A stretch of 64,000 nt of DNA, from contig CAHIKZ030003503.1 in assembly GCA_903632075.3 (NCBI GenBank), positions 1 to 64,000 on the forward strand, read 5' to 3'. The notes beneath the pieces are model-generated. The model was not told the origin of the DNA. It saw nothing but the letters and a program-made list of their open reading frames with translations, and searched no databases. A program made the position numbers and the translations under genes. Below are positions 12,401 through 26,400 of this stretch, piece by piece. This stretch comes from Acanthosepion pharaonis (Eukaryota; Mollusca; Cephalopoda; Sepiida; Sepiidae). Positions within the stretch are counted from its first letter, which is position 1, and each line of letters begins with the position of its first letter.

Positions 12401-15400
12401 CTCTTGCTGGTCCCCCTCGTCACAAGAGAGTGATTTCTCCCTAGATTCTCGGGAGGCTGTCGGCGGCTCTCTCCTGCAGCTTCCAGCACTCCTGCAGCAT
12501 CCAGCTCACTCCTGCAGGATCCAGCCATCCTGCAGCTTCCAGCACCTACACCATTTCCGACCATCTTCATTTCCTTTTAGAATAAACCTCTGTATATCAT
12601 ACATATCCTCGTTCTGTCGTCCATATTGTTTTTAACGTCTTCAAAAATGTTAGCGGGCCCCTTGTGACCTCGTTCACCCCTTTCTGTGAAACGGGGCCGC
12701 TCTGGACCGCCCGCTACAAGAGTTTCCCTCCAAATTCCGAGAAGTGTCTGGTTGTTTAAGAGGTGTCCTTGGATTTGATTTTTCAGAGTTGACAGAGATG
12801 CTGCAGGAATTCAAGTCACCCCAGTGCAGAAAGAAAACAACGTAGAAGAATTTTGACAATCACCAAATGAGAATTTGAAGGAACAATAATGTCACTCCAA
12901 TATCAAGTAAAAGTTGATATATTCTTCGCTGTTACCACAAACTTTGCTTCAAAAATTGTACCAAATTATTCTATGAAAACTATTCAGAGAACTGTTTCTC
13001 TTTTTCTTCACTTTACGTAGTTTTATTTTCTGAGGAAATTAGAATTTTAATTGTAAAAAGGCATATTTCATTATTATTATTTACATAACATTACATGTTA
13101 TTGATGATCATTTGGCACACAAAGAAATTAATTTGTAATTAATTTTTTGTTTGTCAAGAATAAAATTTTTGTTTTTAAACTCAATTTTGCAACATCTTAC
13201 TTACTGTTACATCAAATATTTGTTTTAACTATTTTTTAGTAGGGCATTTTTTACCAAAAATATCCTATACTACTTAAGTATGTGATCTCTCTTCCAAGTC
13301 TGATCTACCAGAACAACGCTTCACTAAAGTATGTGATCTATGAGTTGAGAAAATGTTTTACATCAAAAAATACATTAAAACTAGATATATACGGAATAAG
13401 ACAAGAAAAAAAGTAGTCTTTATTTAATATCCTATAATAATATACTAAACAAATAATACCATATGCTAAAAAAAAAAAAAAAAAAAAAAAACACACACCT
13501 AAAGGGTATTATTATTTTATCACCGTATGTAAACAGTTTGAACATCATTCGGAAATGCAATAAATTTTGAACATTGGATCTGGTCTGGTTTATATAAAAA
13601 AACAAAATTCACCAGAAGCCTTTATTCACTATTCACTGTAGTTCACTCTCAGTTGAACTCCTCACTGGTGAGAACCTTGGAACCACTATACAGTTCAGTG
13701 CCAGAGGCAATGAACTAAAGATTTTTTTTTTCTTAGAAAATATGTTGGAAAATATATATTTAAAAAATATTAATTTTAACTTAATTGACTCTTTTTGTAA
13801 TTTTGAGCTGAGTCAGCATAACACTGTAACAAAATTTTGACTTATTTATCTTTGTAAGTGTTAATTCTTAATTACATCTGCCTAGAAAGCAAAGAAAATA
13901 ACAATTATTCACTTCATATTTTTGCTTTTGTAACCAAGCAGTAGAATTTGTTAGATGAATGTGTGCAAGTCGCAGGTCAGAGAAAGTGTCACCAGTGTTT
14001 TTCAAGCTTTTTTACCCGTCAAGAAGGGCTTGGCTTCTGCCACAATGTTACCAGTCTGTTTGAAGCAATTGGAATTGCATTTGAGCGGTGCCTCTTCATC
14101 GAGAGCTCATCCACAAGCCTCAAAGCCTTGAGCTGCTGCTTCAAGAAACATCTATCTGTCTCATCTCCTGGCTCACTCGGTGCAGCCAAAGAGTAATACA
14201 GCAGTGTCAAGGTCTTGGTAGATGCCTTGAAATATGAAGAGTAAGGTTAGGTTATTGGAGACTTCATAATAGTGGCCTTTTTGATGGGTCTCCAAAGTGG
14301 CTTTACTAAGTTTCCATGTTATCTTTGCCTTTGGGACAACAGGGACACCATAGAATGCAAGGAATTCCCCAAGAAGCTCACTAGGATAGAGAAAGCAGCA
14401 TGGAACAGCTTTGTCAAAGTAGTTCAGGGTTTCCTGAGGAATCACAAAGCTGAAAACTTTGTAAAGCTTGTTGAAGAAACCCTGGTGAAGAACCAAAGCA
14501 AAATGGGCTGCAGGTTGTCCCTCAAAATCTATATTCTTGACGCTGATCTTGATAAATTCAAGGAAAATTGTTGGGGAGGAATGTACTCAGAGGAGCAAAA
14601 CGAATACTGCCACCAGGATATACTGGACTTTAAACACCATTACCAAGTATCATATAATGAAAACATGATGTGAGACTATATTTGAGGGCTGATTCATGAA
14701 AGTAATTTACAGTATAAGCATAAATTGTGAAAAAATAATTACTTGCAAATTTTTTGTGTTCTCTTTCTTATGTAATCCTAGGACAAGTAAATTGCTACTT
14801 TTGAATTTTATTCCTATTTAGCATGAACAAGAATGTTCACATTCACCAGTTTTCACAATGCGAATTTCAGGTAAATTTCAGAAATATCATTATCCTTGTT
14901 ATAAAAGCAAAGTTTGAAGGAAATATTAGCCATTTTTCATATTTTCTAGGTGGAAGCAAATAAGAAAAAACAGTTGCTACCCAAGGACAAAAATCATGGT
15001 ACACAGTGTAATTTGTTTGTTGGTTACTATATTCTGATCTGAATTTCTGAAAAATAAGACCTCTCCACTACCATTTCTACATGGATTGTACACCTGAAGG
15101 TCATAAAATAGATTATACAAAATACGGTAACAACAAAAAAGAATGATATCAGTATTCTGAACAACTTTTGGAAGTATTCAGTAATTTTGTGAACCATCAG
15201 ACAATAGAAAGTTACAATAAATTGTTAAGCAAAAACAAGTAATTACCTGCCCAAGAATTTCCATTTGTTCAAACATCGTTTTGTCAATATATTTCTTCAA
15301 TTCTTCCTCAGCTGCTTGATTTTCACCAGGAGAAATCTTTGCACGAAAACTACGACAAAATTCCTCATCTGATTTGCCTTTGTTCATCTTTATTTGGTCA

Positions 15401-18400
15401 AGTTTCTGTTGAAGTGATTTCATAGAGAAAAGCAATTTCCTCTCTTTCCGCAAACAAGTATTTTTAGTATCCTAAAATATAAAATTCAAATTAGTACTAA
15501 AACTAAACAGAAAACAGAATTATTGCACAACCATGAGAGAGAAAAAACATAAAATAATAGAAAATAAAGGATAACAGATAAATTTTGTAACTACGAATAT
15601 CTGTTGTTACATTCCCCTATTGTATCCTATCGGCACTCCCACATGCTTTCTGTGGGCTTGTCACGGGATGTATATCATCTCTCAGTTGCATTTCTGTCTG
15701 CGGACAGAGTCACACCCGAGGAAAATAATACTTTGAAGTGCCTGGCCTCAGGGAACAGCTGCCTGAGGCTGAAACCTCTCGTTGCACTAGAGAGAGGGAT
15801 CTGTGCTCACCAGCGCAACTAGTTGTTGTGGGGGCTTGGGGAATTTTTGTACCTGCACTGAATTTACACCCATGGATTCCACACATTAAGTTTGACCTTG
15901 TATCGTATCACATCTCAGTCAGGCCCTCTTGATGATTACACTTTTCAAGATGATGAGGATCAAAAGTGTAGTATCTGTTCTAACAGCAGCCAACAATCAG
16001 CAGCTGTTCCAGCTAGCCAGCCATATCAAGTAGGCCTCCAGCTCCTGCTTCTCCAACCATCTCCAGAAGGCATTCAACTTCTGTCACTCTAACCATCTCC
16101 AGTAAGCCTCAAGCTTCTGCCGCTCCAATCATCTCCAGTAGGCCTTCAGCTACTGCCACTCCAGCTAGCTTCCTGCTCCAGCCGTCCTTGCCAGCAGCAA
16201 CAATATGCAATAAACTGTCCTTTTCAGGAAAACACTCTCCAGCAACCACAAAATTGTCCTTTTTGGGCCAACATTATTCTCATTCTCTAAATGAGCTTTC
16301 AGAGTTATCTTTTGCCTGTACAATTATTTGTTTATGTATTTTTCTGTAACAAAAATAAACTTGGCAATATTGTTTTTACTCAAGTCTTCATTTTCTTTGT
16401 TGTTTTCTTCTGTCATTCAATATCTATTTGCAGGCCAATATACCCCCACCCACAAACCCCTCAGTAATAACTGAAACTGTTGACAAGAGACACTTGGTAA
16501 CAAAAAAATATCAGCACTATTCATTTTTTTTTAATAAATTTATAGTCGTTTTTTATATCAGAAAATCTGGCTATGCTAAAACTACATGCATATTCTTTAG
16601 AAACATTTGAATCATAATTTGATCAATAGTTATCTAAAGAAAAGATATATGACAACCATCTTTTTGGTGTACACTCAACATCAGAGTTCAAAACATCACA
16701 AACCTTTGCAGCCAATATAGATGGTTTAGCTGGAAAAGAAGAGGAACTTGTCTGATGAAGAATTTGGATTAAACATCCTCCAGATATGGCATGGAAATTA
16801 CTACCCAAAAAAAGACTTATAGTGAGACAATTCAAATATTTTGTTTTGATCATCAGTGAAGAGTGTTTCAGAATATAAATAATTTTAAGACGAGCACAAA
16901 CAATGACAGCTGTCACAAAACTAAGAACCATCTGTCAGAAATCAAAGATTAGACTGTTGCATGCATTGGCTTGCTCTCTCAATCTTTCTGTGTGTCTGCC
17001 AATCTTGGACAACAGAACTACAGCAAAGAATCTAAGCATTAGAAATGAGATGCTACAGGACTATCCTCAGCATCTCTACTTAGACCAAATCACACTGAGA
17101 CATCATCAAACAAAAACAGGTTCATTGGAAGAAGACCATATATCACCCATCAAGAAAAGAAAGCTGAAATGGTATGACCAAGTCATAAGAACCAACAATC
17201 TTTCTGCTACCATTTCCGCTACCATCCTACAAGCTAAATTGGGCTAACAAGGCTACCAAATGGATTGGAAAATCCTTTGCAGAGATTCAGATATTGGCAC
17301 ATAGCTAGGAGCTGGTCAGCCATGGAGGAGATGTTGATGGTAATAGCATAATAGATGAAATCATTTACAAAATGTCCCTGCCATATGGAAATTTACACAA
17401 AAATCATTAAAAGAAATAACAGTGTAAAACATAAACATTGTCTAAAATTCTGAGATGAAAAATCTGAAATATTGTAATAAAAACAATAATGATTAGGATA
17501 CTTGTAGTCGTAATTGTCATGCAGTCATACCAAAAGAGTTACTAGATTACCTTCCTTGAAGGGAACTCTCAGGAATGGAGAGTAGTAAATGCTACAGAGA
17601 TAAACAAAACTTTGTAGGCCTGTTATATTTAGTTAGAATATTTTTTCAAACTAATTCCTCATCCTAATAAACTACATCCAATAGCAAGGCCCCTTTCCAG
17701 GAGGTTTTGAGGAGCATGAAACCACCTCTTAATTGCTGGTGTTCCCAGGTCCACCTGTGGTAGCACCTGTTAGGGCCCCAGCTATGGTCAAATAGTTAAC
17801 CCCTAAGCTGGGGTCAAAACACTATGAAAGTGTAAAAATATGTTTTAATACCAGAAATACTTTGTAACAATTATTTCCAGCAATACATTTTTGTAAAAAT
17901 ATTACCAGCAATAAAATTTTTATTTATTTTAAATAACCCAGTTTGATATGCCATAAAACAAAACAAACTAAAACAAATCAAACTAATTCCTACGTTCCCA
18001 CAGCCCCTGTTTACGAACTTGTATGTGCCTTACAACAATTACATTACAATACTGTTTCAAGTACTTTAAGGAAGAAAAGAATTACTTACAAATTCTAAGT
18101 GAGTCCCTGTAGCATTTTCATCTGTTTTCTGATGGGATTCTTCTTGCCCAGTTGTAACAATTTTCTGTTGGTCTATTTTAATTTCTTTATTTTCATGTAC
18201 TTTGCTTTTGTCTTGTGTCTGTTCATCAGAATGAAATGATAAAGAAGGAGAATTCAAAGATTCCCTTTTTTCTTTATTGTCTTTTGTTATTTCTGGACTA
18301 CAGCATGAAGATAGAGTATGGGGTGTTAAAATAAATGTTTCTTGATTTTTTTCTTTTGGAGAAGACAAAACTTCACATTCCTCATGGCTAAAGATTTCCT

Positions 18401-18565
18401 GGTTATTTGTTGACAAATGATGAAGTAAACGTTTTTCATTAGTTGAGTCAGCTTTGCAATTAACAACTTCATTATCATTGGTTTTATACTTTTCAGTCAT
18501 CCATTTTAAAATTCCATCAGCAGGTAACTTAGATTTTTGCTTTGGGGATGCACTTATTCGTCTTT

Positions 18566-18603
<38 letters not shown>

Positions 18604-20460
18604 TAAAAGAGAAAATTTGAGTTAATTTTAGAAAATAATTTTTTGCTAAAGTAAGAAATATTTAATGAAAAATCAGAAATTTAAAAATTCTGAATTTATA
18701 TTTAAAATAAATTGGAATTTGAAAAAAATCATTTCACCCCAAACAAAATGATAAAGCCCCTAAGATGCAAGTGATCACTGAGCATGAAAGAATATGAGAA
18801 AAAAAATTATTAGAGAGGAAAATAAAAGAACAGAAATTAAGAAGACAGAAGCTGACGATTGACATTGCGTATAAATCTTTGAAGATCAAAGTTGGCTAGG
18901 AAGAAAGAAGGTAGAAAAGAGAGAAGTCTGTGAGAAGAAACTATCAGCATAGAACTTACAGATCCATCTAGCAATTTCAAATGTAAAATGATGAGACCTA
19001 GCTGTCAATTTAGTACTGCATTTAAATCTGTAAAGTCAAGGTAACAAAAAGGAGAGCTTGTCAGAACAATTACCATGAAAATATTTATAGAAAAGACACA
19101 GAGAAGTTGTGTTATAGAGGTAGGAAAGTGTCCAAAACCAAGATGACAGGTCAGGACCAATAACATTATAGATTCATCTTTGGATTTTATCAAGAATATC
19201 TAAATATAAATATAGCAGGGTAGACTTGACTTGCTAACTTTGGGTGGGAACCAGTCTAAGAGAAGGAAAAATCTGAATTGAAACTGAATTGAAACTGAAG
19301 AAGGCAATGGAAAACTACTTCACTATCTTTCCCCAAAAGTTATAGCAATTCACAGATAATAAAGAAAAAGAAGACTAAGTGGAGAGCCATGATCACCTAT
19401 ATCCTGAATTTTTTTAATGTCATATTCTGTGACATAAAAAAAAAAATAATTAAAAGGAAGAGTTTCATGATCCTTACTAAAGTCAGTGTTAGATCACTCA
19501 TATGCATGTTTTGTGTCTTTTTACGAGGTCATTGTGGACTTTCACAGACCAGCTTAGAATATCAGTTTTATTTATTTTGTTCTGTTCAAAAACATACTTT
19601 CTAATTTCAGATTTTTATCTGTTTGAATTTTCCCCTGACACATAAAGCAAGCATGATGACTTGCCTCATTTACATGGGAACGGATTGTCAGAGGTTTGCA
19701 GTTATTTTCAAGTTTGAAGCTGGGCAGCATATTTTATTACTTAACCCTGCTTTATTATTCTTTTACATTTTGTCTCACAAGATTAAAGTCAAAATTTCAT
19801 GCATTGATTTGTGTTAACTTCACTACTTTTGAAAAAAAAAACATCTAAATTGGAAGATATTTTCTAAAGATATCTTTTTAGAATAATGCCTTACTCTAAA
19901 TTCCTCAATGATTGAAATGCTTCTTTAAGAAGCATACATTTTATTTTATGGAATAAACATTATTATAATTTTTCTCAAACAATTTAAATAAGATTAAAAT
20001 GAATGAAGATAGATATAATACAATAAGTAAAAGAAAATTTGTTTTTAATTAATATGATTATATTTTAAAAATCTTCAAATAGACACAGTCAAATATTTGG
20101 GTACTCTCATTTTGACAGCAGATTTTTTAAGTAAAAAATACAAAAAGGCTATTGTATTTGTAGCACTAAGACATTTTGACAGCATCCATAGTGGCAAAGG
20201 ATAATGTAATGATTATTGACATAGAAAATACAAATCAGGGAACCAAGTTCAAATTCCAGTCAATTTTGTTTCATTCAGTTTGCACTAATGCTCTTGGAAA
20301 AGGTATAAATCCACCTTGGAGTGGCAACTAATCTAGAAGGAAAACTGAATTCAAAACCAGCCTGAAAGGAGATTTGATATCCTGCCCTAAACACACTACT
20401 GCTGCCATAGCTGCAGCACATGCAGTGCTCCTACAACCCTAATGAGTTACAGTACTTGTG

Positions 20461-20498
<38 letters not shown>

Positions 20499-23400
20499 AA
20501 ATTTTTGTTTTATGAGCAAACATTTCAATTTTTGAAATTAAACCTATTTCTTATTAAAATACTGTAACCCAATTCATTATCTCATTTAAAGACACAGTTA
20601 GAATATTAATAAATTAAAATGATTAAACTATTAATTTGTTTGAATATAGACATTTCATGAAAGAGCAAACCAATTTTTGAAAAAAAAAAAAAAAAACATT
20701 TAATAGCGTTACTTAAATACACTTAACACCAAAATGTCCTGGATGGTAAATGTGAAATCGAAAAAAACTGTGAAATTTAATTTTCTTTTCCTCAGATTGT
20801 GCCTTCTATAGTGATTCTTTTGTTAGCTTCCTGCAGCAAAAAAAGTTTTAAACTTTTCCTCACAACCAATGCCTACAATCAGTTTCTTCTCACTCACTGT
20901 CCACAACACGTCACCAGTCCAACACAACAGTTAACTGTCTTTCTCCCTGTCACCTCATTCTTCTTGTTTTTATGTATCATTGACAGCCAAAAGATAATCT
21001 CACAAGAGAGTGTTACTCCAGGATCTAGCTCTTTTAATTATGTAACCTGCAAAGCCATCATTTCTTTCTTCTTTGAGCAGTTTACACATTTGGATCTTTG
21101 CTCGCACTGGAGGTAAGTTGTTTTATTCTTGAATTTATTCTAGCATTGCAAAAAATACATGCAACGCTGGACCTCTTTTGCCCTTTGTGGTAGTTCACTA
21201 CACTTCCTCATTTTTATTATCTTTATCAATTCATTTTGATCACTGTCACACTTATTAATTTACCAGGAATTTTAAATGGAATGATTTATTTGATCCATAA
21301 AAATATTCCCATTCCTTACTTGTCACCTCATCATTCCAAGTTTTTTTTTCCAACAATTAAATTTCTTCCTTATATTTTTTTATGTTGTTACAGTGTTTTC
21401 AATGTTTTCAATTATCCATTTTACAGCCTTCTTCATGTGTAGTATTCATTTCTTAAGGAATTATTTTCTACAACAGAAAATATACCAACCAGATCAGTTT
21501 ATTTATACAATGTGAGATACACAACCATTCACCATCCCAGATTCACATAACTTAGGGGATTCTAATTTTGTCTTCTCAAATCTTGGAATGTTTGTATTTA
21601 GAAAATTAGAATAGAAGAAAGATAAGAAAAAAATTTGCAAAAATAATTTCAAACTAAAATTACTACTAACTAAACAAAAACAAGTGAATAAGACAAACAT
21701 TCAAATATTAAAATTTAAATATTAAATAAAAATAATTGTAAATATTATAGAAGATAAATATTTTAATTACTTCAAAAAAAAAAAAGAATTTTACTTACGT
21801 TTTTCATTGGAAAATTGGAATGATTTTGAAGATGGATTTATGTCAACTGAATCCCCTTTGAGAAAAGCACTAGAAAAAGACCGTTTCAACTGGGCTAAAG
21901 TGCTGATGCTTCGATTGAGGCTCTAAAAAAGAAAAACAATTTCAAAAGAAATAAACCAAAATTATATTTTATCAAAAAATAAATAAATAAAAATATCTTT
22001 CATTAATTTTATTAAAAGGTATGAAAAATTCAACAAGTCCTTTCAAAGATTTGAACCCACTCAGGTCAGCAAAATTATTAACTAGGCGTGTTAATAACAT
22101 TTAAGATTCAGCTAGAAGATTGCATTCATTTCTATTTATTTCTATGATTAATGATAACATCAGAGAAATAAGGAAATTTTCTTTTTACAAAATTCCACAA
22201 CTGAAAAGAAATTATATCTGGTGGCAGGGACCTTCTGAGTCATTATCTATTAAAGTCATTGCTGGGGGTGCCACTATAAATGGATTTTAGTAGTGTATAT
22301 TAGAGTTTATCTTACACTACATAATTAATGAACATATTTTTTAATACTACAGTTCACCTAATAGAAGGCTCGAGGGCCACTCAAGGACGAGGGTTACTGT
22401 TAAAATAGTTATGATAAATGAGGTATGATAAATGAGATATGATATAAGTAAAAGAGGAGTTGGTAAGAAGTAAAGATTATGAAGATAAAGAGGATAGGTA
22501 GCAATTGATTTGAAGAGGTCAAGATTGTAATGTTCAAGAAAGCATTAACAAGGGATTCTGTTCCACAAAATAACAGTTCTTGGGGAAAGTTGTCCAAGTG
22601 GAACTTTCTCCTTACATTTCGACTACAGGGGAAATGAGGGTGATTCAACTCTGTGGAAGTAGCAAGGAGTGTACTACCTGCAAAGATCTGAACTAGTGGA
22701 ACTAAGATTGGAGCTCATTTGAACATTTACCATGGAAATGTCTGTGGGTTAACCCACTTGGCTCTGCCAAAAACACTCATTAGGGGGTGTTTTTAATAAG
22801 TCTATAAAAAGGTAATTATATTCTCTTTCTCTTTTTAACTCGTGCATCCAGATGTAGTTGATGTAGATAAAGAATGTTGGTAACAGGGTGCATTTGCTTT
22901 CTTGGTCCTCTGTTGACTTTTGAATTCTCTCACACACACAAACACATATACACTTGTTACACAAAACAAGCATACACTTGTTACACAAAACAAGCATACA
23001 CTTGTTACGCATACACACAAAACAAGCATACACTTGTTACGCATACACACAAAACAAGCATACACACAAAACAAGCATACACTTGTTACGCATACACACA
23101 AAACAAGCATACACACAAAACAAGCATACACTTGTTACACATACACACAAAACAAGCATACACTTGTAACTAGTTTTAATACCTTTTCTTTCCATTTCAA
23201 TTGACTACACATGTAATTCCTTTTCTTAATAACATGCATTGCCATTTGTTTTAAACTCATTGTTTTGTTTCTTATTTTACCTTGACTCACAAGAGTCTGC
23301 CAATATTGTTTGCAGGATAAATATTCCAGGAGCCCATAAATATTTAATATAAAATGTCTATACACATCATAACCAATGAGGTGACATACAACATGATGGT

Positions 23401-26400
23401 GACTTATTTTTACACAAACATAGCAGTATCCCGCAACATAGCAATAGAGTAGTGATAGGTTTGCAATGTTATCTCTGTAGGAACGAGAGGCTGCAGAGTG
23501 AAGAATAAGCTACCCACTCCCCACAAAACCATACAAATTATTTAAAATTCTATCATGGTTGGAAAGTGAGAATTGAGCAGCTTCATCATGGATATGTCAG
23601 GAATACTTCATTTTTGGTCTAATCTGACTCTTGTAAAAATAAAGCATAGTAGGAGTGAGTTAGGTACTTCCTGGAGCAGTAGAATGAGCAATTTTCACAA
23701 TATCCTTACCAATGTAACATAAAATCCTAAAATTGGATCCTAAATAATAAGTAAAAATTCAAAGTTTCTTAAAGATAAATCAAATTGCATAGAAAATCTC
23801 TACCTGATTATTTTGTTCAAAGTTCTCACTGTCCTGCTGACTGAAAAATAAAATATATCAATCATTGAGAGACCATAACAATAAAAATCAATACAAAGTA
23901 ATGATTTCTTACAAATGTTTTCTAGTTTCTTATATCACAAAGATGTATAAAATACACAATATTCCAAGTTAAATAACATGAAAATATTTAACAGTTACAC
24001 ATTATCATTTTTTTAGATGAAATATAAACAATTAAGTTTTGACTGTCATCTTAATTTCAGTTGCTTTTTGTTGCAATTATCAGACTGTCATTCTACAAAG
24101 ATTAATAAGCAGTTCAGACCAGAAATAAACATCCTCAGAATAGTAGTTTATCAGGCAAGATAAAAGTAGCACCCTTTTTGGTTAAAATTCAGTCCTTTGG
24201 TGGTGAGACTAGAGTGGCCTCTCCAGGACACAGGCCCAGGTGATGGTATATGGTGGCTGTGTGCTGTCCAGACCATATGGCCCCCTCTCTTGGCTGTAAA
24301 AACAAGATCCAAAGGAATACAGGGTATTACAATTTAGTTCAGCTGGGCTGAAAAAGTTGCTGGCATATTGTCAGTGTTGACAGCAAACTGCCTTCAGGGC
24401 TCCAATCATGTTTTTCTGTCTGGATAGACTTCCATAGCCTTTTCTATGTTTGGATATGACCGATGATGTTCTATATTAGATGGCCAGGTCATAATGCAGG
24501 AAAGGAACAAAACTGGAGGCCAGTTTTAAATGTTCCTTGATCCAATGAGAGCAGTGGGGCATCTTAATTTCAGTTTGAGTTTGACTTGGCTGTTCCACCA
24601 GTGTTCTTGACTTAAGAAATTCAAAGAATTTTTTCCTTACATTTGGAATATCATTTATCTTATTTAATTGAAGTAAATATAAGATTTATTTATTTTGAGT
24701 TGAATATTATTTAGATGTAGATTGTAAAAACAAACAAGCACTATGCAAAAGTGGTATTTAAGAATCTTGGTCTTCTTGTTACTTTTAAGCTTCTTATTTA
24801 ACATTATTCACTTAAAGTTTATTAAGGTTCTTCTCAAAAAAAAAAAAAAAATGAAAACGCACTTCACTTCTTCCATTCTTCACTTATTTTCCACAGACTT
24901 TTTTCTTTTCGAAGATGTTTTTCTACACTTGTTTTTAAATTTTATACTTTGAAATTTATTAAATATAAATTACCATTATTATTTCACAAAGTTACTTTAA
25001 TATTATTCTTTAATATTGCTGTTATTTATAAACAAATGCATTCATAGAATTATTTTTTTTTATTAGTTGTATTTTTCAAGGTAAAATAAACAAATAAATG
25101 TCATATTCTTATTATAAACCTAATAAAAAAGCCATTTAAAAATGTTTTTACGTAAATTTAATGTCATATAATAAAATTTAATATAATTCAATATTCTAAA
25201 AACATGGTGAACAAAATATTAACCATGCTGCTGCTTGTTGCTCAGCCATTTTTCCAGGTTCCTCTGTTGCTTGCAAACAAATTACAGAAGCCAGCAAGAC
25301 AAAATTGTGTGTGTGATGAATAAATTATCAGTTTATTGTTTTCCAAAAGAGAAAGATGAAAGAGATTGATGGAGAAAATCAGTTCCAAATGCCAATCTGA
25401 ATAAATGCACCCCCAAAATACCATCTGTATTGGCCAAGTGTCAAATACCAACACCCTCTGTGTGCAAAGGGATATCAAAAAAACCTTCAGCACTGCTCAA
25501 AATAAAATTGGTGATAAAATGAATGCTTTTTTAGAAATAGATTAATTATAAAAATTTGAAAGAAAGTCTAATCAACAACAAAAAGACTGTGTGTGTCCAG
25601 TTGTAGCATTTTCGGCTGAAAATATTTTAACTGTTCAGTCATCAAAAGTTATCTCTTTATGTTAAAAATTTATAAAAATTTGCAGTTGAAACTTTTCATT
25701 ATGGAGTTAAGTTAATATTAGCAGCCTGTCCAAAAAACATAAATACAGTTGATACTTGGTCGAAATTGGAAGAAATTATCCGATATTTAAATTCTATGGC
25801 TTTTGATCACAAGAAGGATATCTTGAGACAGCACTTCTCAGCAATGGCCCCCAAAATGGTTGGAATGAAATATAGCTGATATAGTAACACATGCTTTTGA
25901 GTACTATGCAACATCATGGTCATTTTATAATAGATTAAGACAAGATTTTCAATTACTATCATTAGCAACATTAAGGAGGATAACATCAAATGTTTCAAAA
26001 CTTAATGAAAAATCTTTTTTGCTATCTTTATTTAATACTCTTAATGCCAGTCAAAAAGGGTGCATAATTCTCCAGGATGAAGAATATCTCAAGAAAATGT
26101 TACTATATCATGGCAAACAACTATTTGTTAAGTCAGTTGACAATCCATCAAACAGTACTTGGTATAAAATTGATATGTCTTAATGGGGGTCTAAAAAGAT
26201 TGATTCCAATTTCAAAATTAACATCAGCTTTTTTATTTGAACAAACTGAGTTAACAGCTCAGGCCATCACCTCTGTACCAGCTGATATAAAGTCTATTAT
26301 ATGTGATGGCAACTGGGTAAATCAAGCTTTTTGTAAATTATATCCCACACTCCCTGAAAAACCTTGGTTAACTGAAGATAATAAACATTTACTTTTTGAC

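Noticed and set aside
14019..14496. Minus-strand ORFs over the repetitive-family relic
   Set aside because: They are shadows; the conserved motifs are all on the plus strand.
22939..23167. CRISPR-like array
   Set aside because: Units are short, of variable length and have no unique spacers, and the window is clearly eukaryotic.
22835..23204. Overlapping ORFs in both strands (about 70-99 codons)
   Set aside because: They arise from a minisatellite whose units have no stops in several frames. The translation is just the repeat (CYTKQAYT-like).
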